Shown in pieces: positions 9,612 through 17,731 of a stretch of 43,621 nt of DNA. The DNA comes from Actinomycetes bacterium (GTDB taxonomy: Bacteria > Actinomycetota > Actinomycetes > Nanopelagicales > Nanopelagicaceae): positions 1-43,621 of the forward strand of contig JANXYY010000006.1 in NCBI GenBank assembly GCA_025355805.1, in the 5' to 3' direction. The notes under the pieces are model-generated. The model searched no databases, was not told the origin of the DNA, and worked only from the letters and a program-made list of their open reading frames with translations. How positions within the stretch are numbered: the stretch's first letter is position 1; every line of letters begins with the position of its first letter. Both the position numbers and the translations under genes were made by a program.

Positions 9612-9702
9612 GCACGTAACGACGGCGTAAAGATTGCGAATCGTCTATCTCAATTAGCTACTTTTATCCACGACGTACTTATAGAGGAGGTACCTTTCTG
9701 CA

Positions 9703-12054
9703 GTGACAACTTCGTGGTCAGATGCCGGTACTCCACCTGTTCCACTCGCGCCTCATACCCACGCGAAGGACTCGATCAGTTACCGACTCAAACGGAAGCT
9801 ACTCGGATATCCGCTAACAAGGGACGCCCTAGGCCATCAACGGCTCACTAAAGTAACCGCGCTTGGCGTGCTCTCGTCGGATTGCATCTCATCCTCGGCG
9901 TATGGCAGCGAGCAGATTTTAGTCGCCTTGATTCCTTTTTTTGGCGTCGCAGCCTTTGCCATTCTGATGCCCATGACGTTGGTTATTCTTGCGGTGCTTC
10001 TTGTCGTCACCCTGTCATATCGAGAGGTTGTCTCGGTATATACCCACACGGGTGGCTCCTATGTGGTTGCCCGCGATAACTTTGGTCCCATAGTCGCGCA
10101 AGTGGCGGCAGTAGCATTAATGCTTGATTATGTTGTGACGGTCGCAATCCAATCGGCGGCGGGTACCGCAGCCCTTGTTTCAGCTTTTCCCGTATTAGGC
10201 CCGTGGAATCTGACCATAACAATTGGGGTAGTTCTCATTCTCTTTTACGGGAATGTACGCGGCGTTCGAGAGGCAGGAAAAGCCTTCGCATTCCCAACTT
10301 ATTTCTTCGTGGCTTCAATGTCCATCGTTCTGGTCGTCGGCTTGATTAGGGAGGCCACTGGTCATCTAGTTCGATATCCGATCCCCACACATGGCGTAGA
10401 GCACATCGGAACAGCGCACGGACTGCTCGCCTTGGGGTCAATTTTTTACTTACTGCGCGCCTTTGCAAACGGCGGCTCGTCCCTCACTGGTCTCGAAGCA
10501 ATCTCGAATGGGGTTAGCCTTTTTAAGCCGCCTGAAGGCCGAAACGCTCGCAGAACGTTGACCATAATGAGTGCAATTCTCGGTACTCTCGTTCTTGGTG
10601 TGTCCTGGTTTGCTTACAAGACTCATGCTTTTCCATATACCAGTGGGACACCGACTGTGATTTCGCAAATAGCGTCAAATATTTTAGGTCGCGGTGTCCT
10701 TGGTCACTCACTCTATTTGCTCGTACAGCTCGCGACCATGCTTGTGCTCTACACCGGCGCGAACACTCCTTTCAGTGGCTTTCCGTTCTTAGCAAACTTC
10801 ATCGCGGAGGATGGCTTCTTGCCACGGCAGTTAATGAAGCGGGGTCATCGACTCGCATTTTCCAATGGCATTATCGTGCTGACCTCTTTTGCGATTGCCT
10901 TGCTACTCGTCATCGGATCCCACGTAGATAAGCTCGTTGCATTCTATGCAATCGGCGTTTTTGTAGGTTTCACGATGGCTGGTTTCGGGATGGCAAAGCG
11001 TGCTTTTGTTCGGAAAGAAAATGGCTGGCGTCGGCGAATGGCGGTAAATCTTACGTCAGGCATAACGTCGATGATCATCGTCGTTATTTTTGCAGTCTCT
11101 AAATTCACCGAGGGCGCCTGGCTCGTGCTTCTAATCTTCCCAATCGCGGTCATTGGGTTGATTCGTTTGCATCGACAATACGTAAGAGAGAACGAGATTC
11201 TGGCTGTAAACGCGACGGCGGGTGCATCTACGAATATCGCACGACATGACATAACAGTCCTGGTTGATTCAGTTGATTTGGCCACCGCAGGCGCCGTGAG
11301 ATACGCGCGGAGTCTTCGGCCACATTCGCTTCGTGCTGTTCACTTTGTCGTCGATGATCAGCATGCTCAAGTCGTTCAGAAGGCATGGGCGGATTCCATG
11401 TCGGTCAGTGATATTCCTCTGTCTCTGATTGATTGTCCCGATCGACGACTTTCCAATGCTGTTGCGGATTATTCACTCCGAGTTACGGCCAATCAAGGCG
11501 TTGAGTTAACTCTTCTGCTTCCTCGTCGTTCTTACTCGCCCTTCCTGGGAAGACTCCTACACGACAACACCGCTGAAACAATCGCCAGGGGCGTTAGCCA
11601 ATTACCGCGTGTGGTTGCGACGATCGTTCCCTTTGATGTCGAACGGATCCTCGCTGTTTCAGAAGATGCGTCCGTTGCCATAGAGGCACTCGTTCCGACG
11701 GGACCCGTCGTCATTAAGGCGCGCGTCGTGGAGAGCGAGACAGATTGGTCGCCTACTAATACGGGGCCCGAGGGGCAAATTCCGATAGGTGAACTTAGGT
11801 GGCGTAAGCGGGCGATCATCGAGGGCAAGATCTCGGCGATGCGTGTTGCACCACAGGCGTCCTCACCTTCCCTGGAGGTAGAGGTATGGGATAAAACGGG
11901 TGGAATTACGCTTCATTTCTTGGGACGCGAGCGAATCTATGGACTAGCGGTGGGGGCCTCGGTTAGGGCTGAAGGGATGGTCGGCGAACACGATGGCGCC
12001 TTTGCCATTTACAATCCAAGTTACGTCCTACTGCCTGGCGGAACTCCACCGTAA
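9703..12054 (+). CDS. APC-superfamily permease with cytoplasmic extension and C-terminal OB-fold-like domain
   Basis: SVTALGVLSSDCISSSAYGSEQIL-type N-terminus and about 12 TM segments. C-terminal LRWRKRAIIEGKISAMRVAPQASSPSLEVEVWDKTGGITLHFLGRERIYGLAVGASVRAEGMVGEHDGAFAIYNPSYVLLP reads as an OB-fold. GTG start. Confidence 0.87.
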   Translation: MTTSWSDAGTPPVPLAPHTHAKDSISYRLKRKLLGYPLTRDALGHQRLTKVTALGVLSSDCISSSAYGSEQILVALIPFFGVAAFAILMPMTLVILAVLLVVTLSYREVVSVYTHTGGSYVVARDNFGPIVAQVAAVALMLDYVVTVAIQSAAGTAALVSAFPVLGPWNLTITIGVVLILFYGNVRGVREAGKAFAFPTYFFVASMSIVLVVGLIREATGHLVRYPIPTHGVEHIGTAHGLLALGSIFYLLRAFANGGSSLTGLEAISNGVSLFKPPEGRNARRTLTIMSAILGTLVLGVSWFAYKTHAFPYTSGTPTVISQIASNILGRGVLGHSLYLLVQLATMLVLYTGANTPFSGFPFLANFIAEDGFLPRQLMKRGHRLAFSNGIIVLTSFAIALLLVIGSHVDKLVAFYAIGVFVGFTMAGFGMAKRAFVRKENGWRRRMAVNLTSGITSMIIVVIFAVSKFTEGAWLVLLIFPIAVIGLIRLHRQYVRENEILAVNATAGASTNIARHDITVLVDSVDLATAGAVRYARSLRPHSLRAVHFVVDDQHAQVVQKAWADSMSVSDIPLSLIDCPDRRLSNAVADYSLRVTANQGVELTLLLPRRSYSPFLGRLLHDNTAETIARGVSQLPRVVATIVPFDVERILAVSEDASVAIEALVPTGPVVIKARVVESETDWSPTNTGPEGQIPIGELRWRKRAIIEGKISAMRVAPQASSPSLEVEVWDKTGGITLHFLGRERIYGLAVGASVRAEGMVGEHDGAFAIYNPSYVLLPGGTPP

Positions 12055-12073
12055 TTGACTCTAGGCTGTGACA

Positions 12074-12649
12074 ATGGGCAGCACTCTTTACCTAGATATT
12101 AATAATTTTTCGCGGCATACGTCATGGCTGCATACGCCGATGGCTGCATACGCTAAGTACGGTCTCGGTGTTTTTGCGATCCTGATGCTGATCGCTTGGT
12201 GGTATGCCCGACGCCAACCGGATCGTGTAATGGCGTCTGCACTTCTTGCTCCAGTTCTTGCCGTTCTTGCTTTTGTAATTAACCAGCCGGTGGCTGGTGC
12301 TGTCGGAGAGCAGCGGCCTTACAACAAGATTCCGAATGTCCTTGTGCTGCTAGTGAAAGGTCACGACTGGTCTTTTCCCAGCGATCACGCCATCTTGGCT
12401 GGTGCGGTTACGCTCACGCTGTTCTATGTTTCAAAACGTCTTGGCTTCATCTCGCTCGCGTTCGCCCTGTTAATGGCGTTCGCTCGGGTTTACGTGGGGG
12501 TGCACTATCCACAGGATGTTTTGGTCGGTTTAATCGAAGGAATCGTCATTGCGGCGGTGCTTAGGTTTGTCCTGATCTCCCCGGTGGCTTGGTTCGTCCG
12601 TTGGATGCGTTCGAGCAAATTCAGTTGGGTTTTAATCGCGAGCGATTGA
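12074..12649 (+). CDS. Phosphatase PAP2 family protein (ORF also open from GTG 12068)
   Basis: SFPSDHAILAGAV and ARVYVGVHYPQDVLVG PAP2 motifs, with 5-6 TM segments. Confidence 0.9.
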   Translation: MGSTLYLDINNFSRHTSWLHTPMAAYAKYGLGVFAILMLIAWWYARRQPDRVMASALLAPVLAVLAFVINQPVAGAVGEQRPYNKIPNVLVLLVKGHDWSFPSDHAILAGAVTLTLFYVSKRLGFISLAFALLMAFARVYVGVHYPQDVLVGLIEGIVIAAVLRFVLISPVAWFVRWMRSSKFSWVLIASD

Positions 12650-12657
12650 GGCAAGAC

Positions 12658-13479
12658 ATGACATTCAGCGTTGTGGTTCTCTCAGGCGGTAGCGCCCGTA
12701 GATTAGGGCGGGATAAGGCGAGTACCACTATCAACGGAATCTCCATGATTGAAAGAGTCCTGCGTCCCATCTCGGATGAGGTCCAGGTGATTGTGGTCGG
12801 CGAATATTCGGAGAGCAATACCCGCGAAGTCATTATTACTCGCGAAGAGCCGATTGGGACCGGCCCCTTGGCTGCGCTGGCGGCGGGGTTGGGGCACGTT
12901 ACGAATGACAAGTTTTTACTCTTGGCTACTGATATGCCATTCGTCGGCGAATTGGGACTCGATCTATTGAAAATTTTAGATTGTGCTCCAGATGGAATCG
13001 ATGCAATAGTGCCAGTAGATAAACAAGGCAAACTTCAACCACTTTGCGCCGCGTATCGATCACAATCGGTACGGAACGCGTTGGCACGAATCGGTGATCC
13101 GACAAACGGTTCGATGAAACGCCTCGTCGATGAACTGCAATATCAAAGTTATAATCAGCAGGACGGTTGGAATCTCTCAGACGTAGATACTCTGCAGAAT
13201 CTCGAAGATGCGCGAAGGCACGCACATCTTATTGAAGGAGCGATAACGATGGACGATTGGATTATTGAAGTTAAAGCGGCTCTTGACTTGCAGGTCGACG
13301 TTGATGTTGACCTGCTGCTCGATGTGGCTCGCGATGCCGCCCACAATGTGACTCGTCCCGCGGCACCGATAACTACTTACCTTTTAGGCATTGCAGTTGC
13401 CAACGGCGCCGACGTAAAAATTGCCGCAGCGGTAATTCAGCAATTAGCGACGTCGCGGAATAAATCACAAGGGAATTAG
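12658..13479 (+). CDS. mobA: MobA-like molybdenum cofactor guanylyltransferase fused to DUF6457-like domain
   Basis: VVLSGGSARRLGRDKAS NTP-transferase loop and LATDMPFV; C-terminal MDDWIIEVKAALDLQVDVDVDLLLDVARDAAHNVTRPAAPITTYLLGIAVANG domain. ATG at 12658 preferred over 12589. Confidence 0.85.
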   Translation: MTFSVVVLSGGSARRLGRDKASTTINGISMIERVLRPISDEVQVIVVGEYSESNTREVIITREEPIGTGPLAALAAGLGHVTNDKFLLLATDMPFVGELGLDLLKILDCAPDGIDAIVPVDKQGKLQPLCAAYRSQSVRNALARIGDPTNGSMKRLVDELQYQSYNQQDGWNLSDVDTLQNLEDARRHAHLIEGAITMDDWIIEVKAALDLQVDVDVDLLLDVARDAAHNVTRPAAPITTYLLGIAVANGADVKIAAAVIQQLATSRNKSQGN

Positions 13480-13516
13480 GCCTTTCATTCCGGCCGCGCG
13501 GGGCTACTCTGCTGTG

Positions 13517-14602
13517 ATGACGAGTGCGGAGCGAACTGCGATCAGTAGTGCTGTTGCCACGCTTAATCCCGGTTATTTTGCTCTAGTCATGAGCACTGGC
13601 ATTCTCTCAGTCGGGATGCACAATGAGAATTTGCCTATTCTTTCGACAGTTTTACTCTGGATTTCGATCATCAGTTACCTCGTCCTGGTGGCCCTGAATA
13701 TCTGGCGAGCGATCGCGTTTCCTGCACAACTGCGCATCGATTTTGCAGATCCGCGTAGAGGCTTCGGCTTCTTCACCTTTGTGGCGAGTTCCGATGTGCT
13801 GGGCACCCGACTCGCCCTCGCGGGTGTTCACCGGTTCGCTTTTTTACTTCTCACCGTGGGCTGGCTCAGTTGGCTCGCGCTCGGATACATCGTGCCTTGG
13901 ACAGCACTGCTCGGCCGCGCTGATCGTCCAGTCCTTGCCGGCGCAAACGGGACTTGGTTCATCTGGGTGGTAGCCAGCGAGTCGGTCGCCGTGCTGGCCG
14001 CCAGCCTAGAGCCGACGGTGATTTTCGGACGGCGCGAGTTGGCGCTCCTTGCAGTTCTCTCGTGGTCGGTCGGAATCTTTCTGTACGGTGCTGCTGGCAT
14101 CTTCGTAGGCGCACGGCTGATGCTCTATCCGCTTAGTCCGATCGATTTGAACCCGCCCTACTGGGTGGCCATGGGAGCAACCGCGATAACAGTCCTCGCG
14201 GGAGCACGCATCGTCGAGATGGCCGAAGCTCCAATTGTCGTTGCCACACGTGGACTTATTGCCGGGCTATCGGTTGTCTTCTGGGCGTTCGGAAGTTGGC
14301 TCATACCCGTGCTCGTGGCCGCAGGCTGGTGGCGTCACGTTAAAAACCGGGTTCCGCTCCGCTATGAAGCGACTTTATGGAGCATCGTCTTCCCACTCGG
14401 AATGTACGGTGTCGCGGCGTACTACTTAGGTCAGGCCGATCATCTCCCGATCGTCGCCACAATTGGTCACACTGAAATTTGGGTGGCTCTCGGCGCGTGG
14501 ATTCTGACCTTCGTGGCCATGGTGGTTCACCTACTACGCACTCTGCTCTGGCAGCCGCAAATTTTGTTACCAGAGCAGAGTGCGCCGTTCCAGGCAACCT
14601 GA
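13517..14602 (+). CDS. TDT family (TehA/SLAC1-like) transporter
   Basis: LNPGYFALVMSTGILSVG N-terminal motif; about 10 TM helices. Confidence 0.85.
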   Translation: MTSAERTAISSAVATLNPGYFALVMSTGILSVGMHNENLPILSTVLLWISIISYLVLVALNIWRAIAFPAQLRIDFADPRRGFGFFTFVASSDVLGTRLALAGVHRFAFLLLTVGWLSWLALGYIVPWTALLGRADRPVLAGANGTWFIWVVASESVAVLAASLEPTVIFGRRELALLAVLSWSVGIFLYGAAGIFVGARLMLYPLSPIDLNPPYWVAMGATAITVLAGARIVEMAEAPIVVATRGLIAGLSVVFWAFGSWLIPVLVAAGWWRHVKNRVPLRYEATLWSIVFPLGMYGVAAYYLGQADHLPIVATIGHTEIWVALGAWILTFVAMVVHLLRTLLWQPQILLPEQSAPFQAT

Positions 14603-14613
14603 ATAGAGAGCCG

Positions 14614-15348
14614 TTAGTTGGCGTTGTGCCCGATGCGAACTCGCCATACCTTGGGACCAGATTCGAGATAATTCCAATCGAACTTTCCGGTCTCCTCGGC
14701 CTCGAATTGGTAATAGAGCGGCTTGGGGTCGTGGTCATTCACAAGTACGAAGGCTTCACCGAGTGGCGTTGCTGCATACGTTTGAAAAATCAACTCATGG
14801 CGCGTTGCTGGCGGTTCATTTCGCACGTCTAATTCGTGGTCAGGGCCGGTTGGGGTTGGACCGGCCATTGGCAACAGCCGAGTCGGCTCACGGTAGGCGT
14901 TGAATCGTTCTTCCATAAAAGGAAGCAACGCCACTAGATCAACGTTCGGGTCGGCAGCGAGTGCGGGGAGCAGCAATTCGTTTTCTCGTCGCACGTGTCC
15001 AACAAAAATTTCTCGAATTGCTCGAGCGATTCCGGATGCATCAACGGCCGAAGGTGCCGTCCCCAGTTCTGCAGCGAGCGCAAGCAGAGTTTCATGTTCG
15101 AAGAGCATTCCAGCGACGAGCAAGCGCAACTCTTTGGAGCTCGCCGCCGCATAGAGCACGTCCTCCTCGGCACGTGCGTGCGGCACTATGTCATGAGCGA
15201 GTAACGCTTTAAGCGCAGCCAGTGCAGGTCCTTGTGATTGATCGGCTCGAGCACTCTCGATCACTTCTTCGACCCTAGCCGAGAGCGCGGCTTGCAGTTC
15301 AGTGTGGTGGTCGGTGATGGCACTGACCACGTCAGCGGTAATTGTCAT
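14614..15348 (-). CDS. Hemerythrin-like domain plus C-terminal DUF2249 domain protein
   Basis: N-terminal HHTELQ...HDIVPHARAEEDVLY...EHETLL...HVRRENELLLPAL (hemerythrin His/Glu pattern). C-terminal ELDVRNEPPATRHELIFQTYAATPLGEAFVLVNDHDPKPLYYQFEAE is DUF2249-like. Confidence 0.88.
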   Translation of the reverse strand: MTITADVVSAITDHHTELQAALSARVEEVIESARADQSQGPALAALKALLAHDIVPHARAEEDVLYAAASSKELRLLVAGMLFEHETLLALAAELGTAPSAVDASGIARAIREIFVGHVRRENELLLPALAADPNVDLVALLPFMEERFNAYREPTRLLPMAGPTPTGPDHELDVRNEPPATRHELIFQTYAATPLGEAFVLVNDHDPKPLYYQFEAEETGKFDWNYLESGPKVWRVRIGHNAN

Positions 15349-15390
15349 ATTGATACTCCTTGTGTTTGAGGGATTCTGGATTGGGGTTTA

Positions 15391-15466
15391 GTGAGCGGAG
15401 CCGCCGCTCAAGGTGAGCGGAGCCGCCGCTCACCGAAAAGCAGAGTGAGCGGAGCCGCCGTTCACG
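15391..15466. repeat. Three hairpin units GTGAGCGGAGCCGCCGCTCA[C/A] (copy A of dispersed element)
   Basis: Units at 15391-15410, 15412-15434 and 15445-15465; each forms GTGAGCGG...CCGCTCAC-type stem loops. Confidence 0.88.
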
Positions 15467-15477
15467 GAAGGGGAAAA

Positions 15478-15813
15478 TCAATGGGTCCAGCCAAGCAATT
15501 TTTTAGCTTGATCGCTCATGTCGTGTTCGGGGTCCCACGCGGGTGACCACACGACTTCCACCTCGACATTGCTGATGGTCGTGACTTGCCCAAGCAATTG
15601 ACGAATCTCTTCGGTGATGTAAGGACCAAGCGGGCAGGCGGGTGTAGTTAGCGTCATTACGACAAGGACTCCACCATCGGGGGCGATAGAGATATCGCGG
15701 AGCAGCCCGAGGTCGACGATATTGATGCCAAGTTCTGGATCGATTACCTCGTGCAGAAGTTCCGTCAACGTACCTTCCGTCGCCGGTGAGGTGAGTAGTT
15801 CAGTGAGTAACAT
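15478..15813 (-). CDS. DUF59/MIP18-family iron-sulfur assembly factor (SufT/PaaD-like)
   Basis: VIDPELGINIVDLGLLRDISI and MTLTTPACPLGPYITEEI motifs. Confidence 0.9.
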   Translation of the reverse strand: MLLTELLTSPATEGTLTELLHEVIDPELGINIVDLGLLRDISIAPDGGVLVVMTLTTPACPLGPYITEEIRQLLGQVTTISNVEVEVVWSPAWDPEHDMSDQAKKLLGWTH

Positions 15814-16918
15814 TTTTGCGTCCCTGCGCTACGGCAATACCGGTTGAAGCGATGAAGACGAGTACTGCCAGTTCGTTGAGAATGCCACCGATCTGCCAAC
15901 AGAGGCGGTTGGCGGCGAGGTCGCCACCGATGATCCGGAGTAACAAAGAGAAGTGGAGTAGGAGGAAGTGCCAGTAGAAGCGACTGCGATACGGCACCGC
16001 TGCGTGGAACACGGCCGGAACAATTACAGGCGCATGCGCGAAGACCATGCCCATCACGAATCCGAGAAAAATAGCGTGCAACATTGCATCAAAAGCTGCG
16101 CCATCAGAAAGGTTGCCGAAAGACAACCAAAGAAGGCCGCCGATTGCGAGCCAGGCGTAGCCGGTGAGCAGGCAAACCGCCATGTATCGCGTCAGACCGG
16201 ATTGGCGAACCGTGCGGCGCGCAACGTCGTGCTTAGCAAGCCAAGCCGCAAGCCCAACTAGTCCGACACCGGCGATTCGAACACCGAGCGAGACGGTAGC
16301 CAATGAGAGGGTAACCCCGAAAGCGAAGATCCCTCCGGCAATTACGAAACTGAGTCGAGCTTGGCCGGTAACTCGGATGACGCGAGCTAACTCAAGTCGT
16401 TCCCCTGCGATTGTCAGCACAAGGAAGGCCGCCAACAGTGGGACGAGAAGCGCGACATCTCGTCCGCTTATCCAGGCAAGAACCGCAACAACCCAAGCGA
16501 ATGCACCGACTGTCATAACCGCCATGTGAAGGCTCATCTGTCGAAGCGAAGCAGCGACGTATAGAGCGACGAGTCCAAAGCCAGCCAACGCGAGGAGAGA
16601 TTCTCCGACGATTAAAGGTAAGCCACTTATCAGGGCAACTCCGCCGAGGCCAGACAAAGTCGGTGCTAGGTATCCCGCTCGATAGCCCAGAGCTACGGCG
16701 CGCTCCAAGGTGATCAGAGTTCCAAAAAAGCCCAGGACCATCAGCGGTCCATGTACATCTTCGAAGTGCGCGCGTGGGCTCGCTACGTCAAGTTTGAGCA
16801 GAATCAATCCCGCCCACAAACCGGCAAGAAGCGCCAAAACGCCTAGCCCGCCGAGAAAGAGTCGAGGACGTGAGGTTTTTCGTCGTGACCCAACGGTATT
16901 CACTACCTGGGCGGTCAC
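15800..16918 (-). CDS. NnrS-like polytopic membrane protein
   Basis: About 11-12 TM segments with HGPLMVLGFFGTLITLERAVALG and HAIFLGFVMGMVFAHAPVIVPAV...RFYWHFLLLHFSLLLRI. GTG start overlapping the upstream TGA (GTGA) is preferred over the 17053 start. Confidence 0.6.
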   Translation of the reverse strand: MTAQVVNTVGSRRKTSRPRLFLGGLGVLALLAGLWAGLILLKLDVASPRAHFEDVHGPLMVLGFFGTLITLERAVALGYRAGYLAPTLSGLGGVALISGLPLIVGESLLALAGFGLVALYVAASLRQMSLHMAVMTVGAFAWVVAVLAWISGRDVALLVPLLAAFLVLTIAGERLELARVIRVTGQARLSFVIAGGIFAFGVTLSLATVSLGVRIAGVGLVGLAAWLAKHDVARRTVRQSGLTRYMAVCLLTGYAWLAIGGLLWLSFGNLSDGAAFDAMLHAIFLGFVMGMVFAHAPVIVPAVFHAAVPYRSRFYWHFLLLHFSLLLRIIGGDLAANRLCWQIGGILNELAVLVFIASTGIAVAQGRKNVTH

Positions 16919-17601
16919 GTCGCATCGACCGAAATGATCCGAAGTGCCGCCGTGCATAAATTCGTTTTCACGAATGGCTTTACCGAATCGGCTTCGATTG
17001 GCGCGCCCAACTCGAGCAGAGCGCCTTGCATTAGGCCAAGGTGCAGAGCACATACGACGTTCGTGTGTTTTTCTGCCACTTCTTGGAACGGGCAGTGGTG
17101 GAGAAGCACCTCTACTTTTCCCGCCGTTGTGGTTGAGAATTCGGGCTGAAATCCGATCGCATCGAGCACCCCATGAAGGCTCGCCAAAGCTTGGTCGGCG
17201 CTGATTGATTCTGTGGTCAGGGGGCGCTCAACCAATCGACGTCCCCACGTTCGCCCGACGTCCAAAGACGTTGACACAGCGCCCTCAAGTGAGGAGATCA
17301 GACCGGTGAGCATTTCCGCGAGCAAGCTAAAGCTGCGTGGCCCGCTCATGCCAACTCGAATGGAATACAGAACTCGTGGCCGTCCCGGACCGTCTCGCTC
17401 TTCGATAATTCGGGTCGCAATCCGGTCTCGGACTAGTCCGTCCAGATGAAACCGCGCTGTGTTGAGATGGAGTCCGGTGAACTCTGCGACCTCGGCAACG
17501 CTCAGTGGCTGAGCGTTATCTCGCAACTTCGCGATTACATCACTCCGACTCACGCCAAAGACAGTCTCGACGCTTTGATCGGTCAGGCTGCCGGTTTCCA
17601 T
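16915..17601 (-). CDS. HTH transcriptional regulator with C-terminal Cys/His cluster motif
   Basis: Winged-HTH (LSVAEVAEFTGLHLNTARFHLDGLVRDRIATRIIEERDGPGRPRVLYSI). C-terminal CPFQEVAEKHTNVVCALH...FVKTNLC. Confidence 0.85.
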   Translation of the reverse strand: METGSLTDQSVETVFGVSRSDVIAKLRDNAQPLSVAEVAEFTGLHLNTARFHLDGLVRDRIATRIIEERDGPGRPRVLYSIRVGMSGPRSFSLLAEMLTGLISSLEGAVSTSLDVGRTWGRRLVERPLTTESISADQALASLHGVLDAIGFQPEFSTTTAGKVEVLLHHCPFQEVAEKHTNVVCALHLGLMQGALLELGAPIEADSVKPFVKTNLCTAALRIISVDAT

Positions 17602-17731
17602 GTTTCGAATACTTCACCTTGCCGGCAATAAAAACAAGTAATTATCGTTTCAAATGAATTCTCACCCGTCCGATGCGCGGGAGATGAGGTGCAGATCACC
17701 TATTTAATTACAAGCGAAGGGATTAAACCCG

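Noticed and set aside
9612-9702. Possible riboswitch upstream of the APC permease
   Set aside because: The region is only about 90 bp, and I could not recognise conserved riboswitch motifs or a convincing terminator/antiterminator.
12124-12153. ATGGCTGCATACGC repeated with 16-bp period near the PAP2 start
   Set aside because: The encoded WLHTPMAAYA reads like normal PAP2 N-terminal sequence in one frame. Two copies are not enough to argue for phase variation.
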